Of a stretch of 10,242 nt of DNA, positions 6,873-10,242 are shown piece after piece. Each line of letters opens with the position of its first letter. Position 1 is the first letter of the stretch. This DNA comes from an uncultured Coriobacteriaceae bacterium. GTDB taxonomy: Bacteria > Actinomycetota > Coriobacteriia > Coriobacteriales > Atopobiaceae. The stretch covers positions 1 through 10,242 of the forward strand of contig URWR01000044.1 of NCBI GenBank assembly GCA_900551595.1, written 5' to 3'. The translations under genes and the position numbers were made by a program. A model generated the notes under the pieces. That model did not search any database. It saw only the letters and a program-made list of their open reading frames with translations, and had not been told where the DNA came from.

Positions 6873-7793
6873 ATGTCTGAGCCTATTACCAATCGTTACG
6901 ACTTCGTGTTTTTCTGCGATGTGAAGAACGGCAATCCGAACGGCGATCCTGACGCGGGCAATCTTCCGCGCATTGACCCTGAGACGGGGCACGGCATCAT
7001 TTCGGATGTTTGCATCAAGCGTAAGATCCGCAACTACGTCGACCTTGTCAAAGCAGATGACTATGAAAATCCCGACGTTGAAGAGGGCGCCTTGGGCTAC
7101 AAGATTTACGTTCAGGAAGGCGTGGTTCTCAATCAGCGCAATGAAAGAGCGTATGTTCATTACAACCTTAAGCCCGAGAAAGCGAAGCTTCCCAAAAAGT
7201 TCGAGGATCAGCGGCGGGTTACCAAATTTATGTGTGACAACTTCTTTGACGTGCGCACTTTTGGTGCCGTGATGACGACGGGTGTGAACTGTGGCCAGGT
7301 GCGCGGGCCTGTGCAGCTCTGCTTCGGCGAGTCAATCGATCCGGTCATGCCGCTTGAAATGAGCATCACGCGCATGGCGGCGACCGAGGCGAACGAAGGC
7401 AAGGACAATAAGACCATGGGGCGCAAACAGTACATCCCTTATGGTTTGTATCGCATCGAAGGCTTTGTCTCCGCGCCGTATGCACAGAAGACCGGCTTCT
7501 GTGACGAGGATCTCAAGTTGCTATGGGAAGCTCTCATGAATATGTTTGAGAACGATCGGAGTGCTGCACGTGGTCTAATGACTTCGCGCAAGCTCGTAGT
7601 TTTCAAGCATGAGAGCAAGCTGGGGAACGCGCCCGCTGAGCGCCTGTTTAGTCTTGTAAAGGTGGAGCGTACCATTCCGGATGGACAAGAGGCGCGTTCG
7701 TACGAGGATTACCGGGTGATTCTGGATGAAGACGCGTTGCCATCGGGGGTAAGTGTCGAGGCCTATGACTCAATTGTGCCGTCGACTCTGTAA
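6873..7793 (+). CDS. cas7c: Cas7c (Csd2), Cascade backbone subunit
   Basis: Multiple copies of Cas7c polymerise along the crRNA spacer to form the Cascade backbone. The 306-residue protein is slightly longer than the usual 280-300 and very conserved. It has RYDFVFFCDVKNGNPNGDPD (8-27) followed by AGNLPRIDPETGHG (28-41), then DVCIKRKIRNYV (45-56), FFDVRTFGAVMTTG (124-137), GPVQLCFGESIDP (145-157) and ITRMAATE (165-172). PYGLYRIEGFVSA (189-201) and MFENDRSAARGLM (224-236) complete the family pattern. GAGGAG (6862-6867), lying across the cas8c stop region, is 5 nt before ATG 6873, a strong site that suits the high copy number required. The next gene starts 8 nt after its stop codon. Confidence 0.97.
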   Translation: MSEPITNRYDFVFFCDVKNGNPNGDPDAGNLPRIDPETGHGIISDVCIKRKIRNYVDLVKADDYENPDVEEGALGYKIYVQEGVVLNQRNERAYVHYNLKPEKAKLPKKFEDQRRVTKFMCDNFFDVRTFGAVMTTGVNCGQVRGPVQLCFGESIDPVMPLEMSITRMAATEANEGKDNKTMGRKQYIPYGLYRIEGFVSAPYAQKTGFCDEDLKLLWEALMNMFENDRSAARGLMTSRKLVVFKHESKLGNAPAERLFSLVKVERTIPDGQEARSYEDYRVILDEDALPSGVSVEAYDSIVPSTL

Positions 7794-7801
7794 AGCGCAA
7801 G

Positions 7802-8431
7802 ATGTATACGGATTCTGAGCTCCTTGCATTGTCGGGCTTGCAACACATTGCGTATTACGAGCGACAGTGGGCTTTGATCCATATCGAACAGATATGGTCC
7901 GATAGCGGGGATACGGCGCATGGCAACGCGTTCCATGCCAGGGTGGACATCACTGGATATTCTGTTATCCATGGCGTGCGAGCCGAGCGGAGTCCGCGGC
8001 TGGTCAGCTACCAGTTGGGCATTACCGGGGTTGCGGATATTGTCGAGTATCGCATAGGTGATAGAGTTTCGGTTATGCCTGTTGAGTATAAAGTTGGCAA
8101 GCCGAAAGTGGAGGACTGGGATCGCTTGCAAGTGGCAGCGCAGGCTCTGTGCCTTGAAGAAATGGAGGGCGTTACCGTACTACAAGGTGCCCTCTTTTAT
8201 GGCGAGACGCGGCATCGCGAAACCATAGCGATCGACAAAGCGCTGCGTGCTCGAGTTATGGTTTTGAGTGGGCGCATGCATGAGTTGATTGCGTTAGGAA
8301 CAACCCCGCAGGCGGTGGCGTCCTCCAAGTGCCGGCGTTGCTCGCTAAAAGATGATTGCCTGCCACATGCAGCCGAAAATAGCGCGTCCGCATACTGGCA
8401 CAATGTCGGCGGGGTGAAGGATTGGGCATGA
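7802..8431 (+). CDS. cas4: Cas4, RecB-like adaptation exonuclease with an altered first cluster Cys
   Basis: Cas4 works with Cas1-Cas2 in adaptation, trimming prespacer ends and selecting those next to a proper PAM. The 209-residue protein has the RecB-type nuclease residues: His45 (GNAFHARVD), Asp79 (GVADIVEY), Glu95 and Lys97 (VEYK), and Gln110/Gln114 (RLQVAAQA). Three C-terminal cysteines, Cys177, Cys180 and Cys186 (CRRCSLKDDC), would bind an Fe-S cluster. The fourth ligand is normally a Cys near the N-terminus in a 'QH-x-x-[FY]C-x-RQWALIHIE' motif. Here that motif reads QHIAYYERQWALIHIE, with Tyr19 in its place. Codon 19 is TAC, one transition from the Cys codon TGC. Cluster assembly may be altered, or the protein may use another ligand. 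The ribosome binding site is weak, and the end overlaps cas1 by 4 nt. Confidence 0.93.
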   Translation: MYTDSELLALSGLQHIAYYERQWALIHIEQIWSDSGDTAHGNAFHARVDITGYSVIHGVRAERSPRLVSYQLGITGVADIVEYRIGDRVSVMPVEYKVGKPKVEDWDRLQVAAQALCLEEMEGVTVLQGALFYGETRHRETIAIDKALRARVMVLSGRMHELIALGTTPQAVASSKCRRCSLKDDCLPHAAENSASAYWHNVGGVKDWA

Positions 8432-9450
8432 AACGTCTTCTCAACACGCTATACGTGACAAACCCTGATGCAGTTGTGCGCAAGCGGGACAACGCCATAT
8501 CTGTTGAGCTTGATGGCACAAAAGTAATGAGCATTCCCTTTCATGTGCTCGATGGGATTGTTTTGTTCGGCCACGTCGGCTGCACGATGGCGACACTTGC
8601 AGCGTGTGCCGAGAAGGGGTTGTCGGTCGTTCTGCTCGACGAAAGAGGCCGCTTTAAGGCGCGTGTCGAGGGATCCGTCTCAGGGAACGTTTTGCTTCGC
8701 AGAGAACAGTACCGCCGCGCTGCGAGCAAGCAGGAGACTCTATCGTTGGCCAAGCGCTTTGTAGTGGGCAAGGTCCGCAACACGAACACGGTGCTGCGCC
8801 ATTATATACGCGATCATCCGGAGGTCGCCGATGGCGTTGCCGTCACAGTGCACACGCTTGATGAAGCAGCGGTGGTCGCAGTTTCGTGCCCAACCTTGGA
8901 TGAGCTACGCGGCGTTGAGGGGAATGCTGCGCGCGCCTATTTTTCAATATTTCCTTGCCTGCTGCGTGGAGCGGAATCGATTGTGTTTGATGGGAGAACA
9001 AGGAAACCGCCGCGCGATCCTGTTAATGCGACGCTGTCATTTTTCTACACGTTGCTTGCGCGTGATGTAGCGACCGCATGCGAAGCGGTTGGGCTTGATT
9101 CTCAAATGGGCTATTTACATTCATGCCGTCCAGGACGTATGAGTCTTGCACTAGATCTTATGGAGGAGCTCAGGGCGCCTGTCGTCGATCGCTTTACGCT
9201 TTCGTTGTTTAATCGAAAGCAGCTTACGGTAGAGGATTTTAAGGCTGATACGAGCGGAGGTGTTTCTTTCAAAGAGCACGGTCTCAAGCGCGCGCTCGAG
9301 GCATGGCAGAAAAAGAAGCAAGAGACGTTCGTGCATCCATTTATAAAAGAGCGTGTGCCGCTGGGGTTGGTCCCCTTTATTCAGACGCAGCTTCTATCTC
9401 GATATTTTCGAGGAGATCTTGACGATTATCCTGCGTGCATTTGGAGATAG
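8428..9450 (+). CDS. cas1: Cas1, CRISPR integrase, type I-C
   Basis: Cas1 is the metal-dependent integrase that joins prespacers to the leader-end repeat as a complex with Cas2. The 340-residue protein has the N-terminal beta domain (MKRLLNTLYVTNPD) and the C-terminal helical catalytic domain. Candidate catalytic metal ligands are Glu164 (GVEGNAARAYF), His231 (GYLHSCRPGR) and the Asp243/Glu246 pair in LALDLMEEL. The C-terminal YFRGDLDDYPACIWR is typical of the I-C subfamily. ATG 8428 overlaps the cas4 TGA (ATGA), and GAAGGA (8416-8421) lies 6 nt upstream. A TTG two codons earlier, at 8422, fits the Shine-Dalgarno spacing poorly, so I prefer ATG. All catalytic positions look intact. Confidence 0.97.
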   Translation: MKRLLNTLYVTNPDAVVRKRDNAISVELDGTKVMSIPFHVLDGIVLFGHVGCTMATLAACAEKGLSVVLLDERGRFKARVEGSVSGNVLLRREQYRRAASKQETLSLAKRFVVGKVRNTNTVLRHYIRDHPEVADGVAVTVHTLDEAAVVAVSCPTLDELRGVEGNAARAYFSIFPCLLRGAESIVFDGRTRKPPRDPVNATLSFFYTLLARDVATACEAVGLDSQMGYLHSCRPGRMSLALDLMEELRAPVVDRFTLSLFNRKQLTVEDFKADTSGGVSFKEHGLKRALEAWQKKKQETFVHPFIKERVPLGLVPFIQTQLLSRYFRGDLDDYPACIWR

Positions 9451-9452
9451 TC

Positions 9453-9743
9453 ATGTATGTTCTTATCACGTATGACGTAGCGGGATTGGATAAAGGCGGA
9501 GCCCGGCGCTTGAGGCGCGTTTCCAAGCTCTGCTGCCAGTATGGGCAGCGGGTTCAGTATTCGGTGTTTGAGTGTCTGTTGGAGCCGGCGCAGTTTGTCG
9601 AATTGAAGAGACAGCTTTTGAATGCCATCGACCCGTCGCAGGATAGTATTCGGTTCTACAATTTGGGAAAGAATCGAAACGCGCGTGTTGAAGAGTACGG
9701 CGCGAAGAAGTCGTATGATCCAGAGGGATTTTTATTCATTTAA
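9453..9743 (+). CDS. cas2: Cas2, structural partner of Cas1
   Basis: Cas2 forms the dimer core that bridges two Cas1 dimers and measures the prespacer. The 96-residue length is normal for I-C Cas2. The ferredoxin-like fold begins MYVLITYDVAG, with Asp8 at the conserved metal-site position of the family; QRVQYSVFECLL and SIRFYNLG form the central strands. I chose ATG 9453, 2 nt after the cas1 stop, because GGAG (9443-9446) is 6 nt upstream and the protein then starts at the first beta strand. A GTG at 9435 would add six residues inside cas1 without conserved sequence. This is the last gene before the array leader. Confidence 0.96.
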   Translation: MYVLITYDVAGLDKGGARRLRRVSKLCCQYGQRVQYSVFECLLEPAQFVELKRQLLNAIDPSQDSIRFYNLGKNRNARVEEYGAKKSYDPEGFLFI

Positions 9744-9753
9744 AAATGTTTTT

Positions 9754-9802
9754 GCTTGCGCGAACCGCAAGCTATGGCACGGAGTGGTGAGGTTCGCGCA
9801 AG
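9754..9802 (+). repeat. 12-bp inverted repeat with a competing 7-bp hairpin in the leader
   Basis: CTTGCGCGAACC (9755-9766) and GGTTCGCGCAAG (9791-9802) are a perfect 12-bp inverted repeat with a 24-nt loop. The left arm also takes part in another perfect stem, GCTTGCG (9754-9760) with CGCAAGC (9766-9772), around a 5-nt loop. The two structures cannot form together in RNA. Neither is followed by a clean T tract (AGTTTCTGG follows the larger one). As DNA, the arms could be a pair of inverted protein sites about 36 bp apart. Confidence 0.65.
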
Positions 9803-9873
9803 AGTTTCTGGCTTTCTGAGTGTATATTGAGCCATATTGACGGACTTCTCTGTAGCTACTCGTTTGAAATGAA

Positions 9874-9879
9874 TACAAT
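9874..9879 (+). promoter_or_regulatory. Possible -10 element of the array promoter
   Basis: TACAAT matches the -10 consensus at five of six positions and lies 35 bp before the first repeat, a suitable distance for starting pre-crRNA synthesis. No good -35 hexamer is found 16-18 bp upstream (TGTAGC at 9851-9856 is poor), so confidence is low. Confidence 0.25.
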
Positions 9880-9914
9880 AAGCTGGAATATTCAGTTTTC
9901 TAGCTGAATTGACA

Positions 9915-10242
9915 GTCGCGCCCCTCGCGGGCGCGTGGGTTGAAACTTCTGGTCGACGCGCAGAGTGGTCCCAAGCCACGTCGCGCCCCTCGCGGGCGCG
10001 TGGGTTGAAACTTTGCTCCTGGCGGCGGCAAGTCCAAAATGGAGGTCGCGCCCCTCGCGGGCGCGTGGGTTGAAACCAATGGCGGCAAGCCTAACTGACG
10101 AGCAGGCCCTGTCGCGCCCCTCGCGGGCGCGTGGGTTGAAACATTTTGATTTACAACAAACTCTTCCATTTCGTCTCGTCGCGCCCCTCGCGGGCGCGTG
10201 GGTTGAAACCATGACGACGAAGAAAATGGACAGCTCCTTGAT
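9915..10242 (+). CRISPR. Type I-C CRISPR array, five repeats visible, runs to the window edge
   Basis: Five identical 32-bp repeats lie at 9915-9946, 9980-10011, 10045-10076, 10111-10142 and 10178-10209. Spacers are 33 bp (9947-9979), 33 bp (10012-10044), 34 bp (10077-10110), 35 bp (10143-10177), and at least 33 bp (10210-10242, reaching the window end). In each repeat, bases 3-9 (CGCGCCC) pair with 15-21 (GGGCGCG) around the loop CTCGC, a 7-bp stem. Cutting by Cas5c after base 21, as known for I-C, would leave the 11-nt handle TGGGTTGAAAC. Repeat length, hairpin position and the GTTGAAAC end are all typical of I-C. The absence of repeat mutations suits the leader-proximal end, so the array very likely continues. 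Confidence 0.98.

Larger units (their letters stand above)
9744..9914 (+). promoter_or_regulatory. CRISPR leader
   Basis: The 171 bp between the cas2 stop codon and the first repeat are in the leader position. The array is transcribed in the same direction as the cas genes, judged from the repeat's terminal GTTGAAAC and hairpin orientation. The first part holds the 9754-9802 inverted repeat. The rest is AT-rich and contains a 10-bp-period direct repeat (ATATTGA at 9824-9830 and 9834-9840), a TACAAT -10-like hexamer (9874-9879), and a small inverted repeat ATTCAG/CTGAAT (9890-9895/9904-9909) right before the first repeat. The last 15-25 bp are where a leader-anchoring sequence for Cas1-Cas2 would be expected. 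Spacer acquisition should occur at 9914/9915. Confidence 0.8.

Noticed and set aside
10012..10110. Shared GGCGGCAAG in spacers 2 and 3, as a sign of related targets
   Set aside because: Nine shared bases of a common GC-rich codon run are not enough to infer the same target, and the rest of the two spacers differs.
9892..10212. Reverse-strand open frames with repeated STHAPARGAT and NPRAREGRD peptides
   Set aside because: They are translations of the CRISPR repeats and spacers, a well-known annotation artefact; there is no ribosome binding site or codon structure.
2053..10242. A new or hybrid CRISPR type
   Set aside because: Gene order cas3-cas5c-cas8c-cas7c-cas4-cas1-cas2-array, protein signatures and the repeat hairpin are all standard type I-C; no extra gene lies within the module.

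Overview
The window holds a complete type I-C (Dvulg-type) CRISPR-Cas locus, all on the + strand, with two unrelated genes before it. The two oldest-looking genes are GC-rich (about 60-68% G+C in the 60-base lines I counted by hand). Start sites are preceded by clear GGAGG-type ribosome binding sites, GTG starts are used, and the proteins read like those of high-GC Gram-positive gut or oral bacteria. My best guess is a Coriobacteriia member (Olsenella, Collinsella or Eggerthella relatives). This is an inference from general resemblance only; no marker gene in the window settles it.

Layout: 2-322 is the 3' end of a nitroreductase-family gene cut by the window edge. 323-628 is a gene-free stretch containing a probable promoter overlapped by an 11-bp dyad. 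629-1930 encodes an AAA ATPase with a C-terminal DUF4143-type nuclease-like domain. 1931-2052 is a short, AT-richer intergenic stretch with two abutting 10-bp palindromes. Then come cas3 (2053-4389), cas5c (4421-5092), cas8c/csd1 (5089-6870, with a probable internal cas11c start at 6457), cas7c/csd2 (6873-7793), cas4 (7802-8431), cas1 (8428-9450) and cas2 (9453-9743). 9744-9914 is the leader, with a 12-bp inverted repeat and a competing 7-bp hairpin. From 9915 to the window end runs a CRISPR array of five identical 32-bp repeats, which probably continues beyond the window.

How the genes work together: Cas1 and Cas2 integrate new spacers at the leader end of the array, and Cas4 trims prespacers and helps choose those with the correct PAM. 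The array transcript is cut in its repeats by Cas5c to give crRNAs with an 11-nt 5' handle. Cas5c, Cas7c, Cas8c and the small subunit Cas11c form Cascade, which binds matching DNA. Cas3 is then recruited to unwind and degrade the target. Gene spacings of -4 to +8 nt from cas5c through cas2 indicate one operon with translational coupling.

The system itself is well described and I do not see an undescribed system. The points most worth a second look are: a Tyr in place of the first iron-sulphur Cys of Cas4; mutually exclusive hairpins in the leader; the well-placed internal Cas11c start; and operator-like dyads ahead of the ATPase and cas3 genes.
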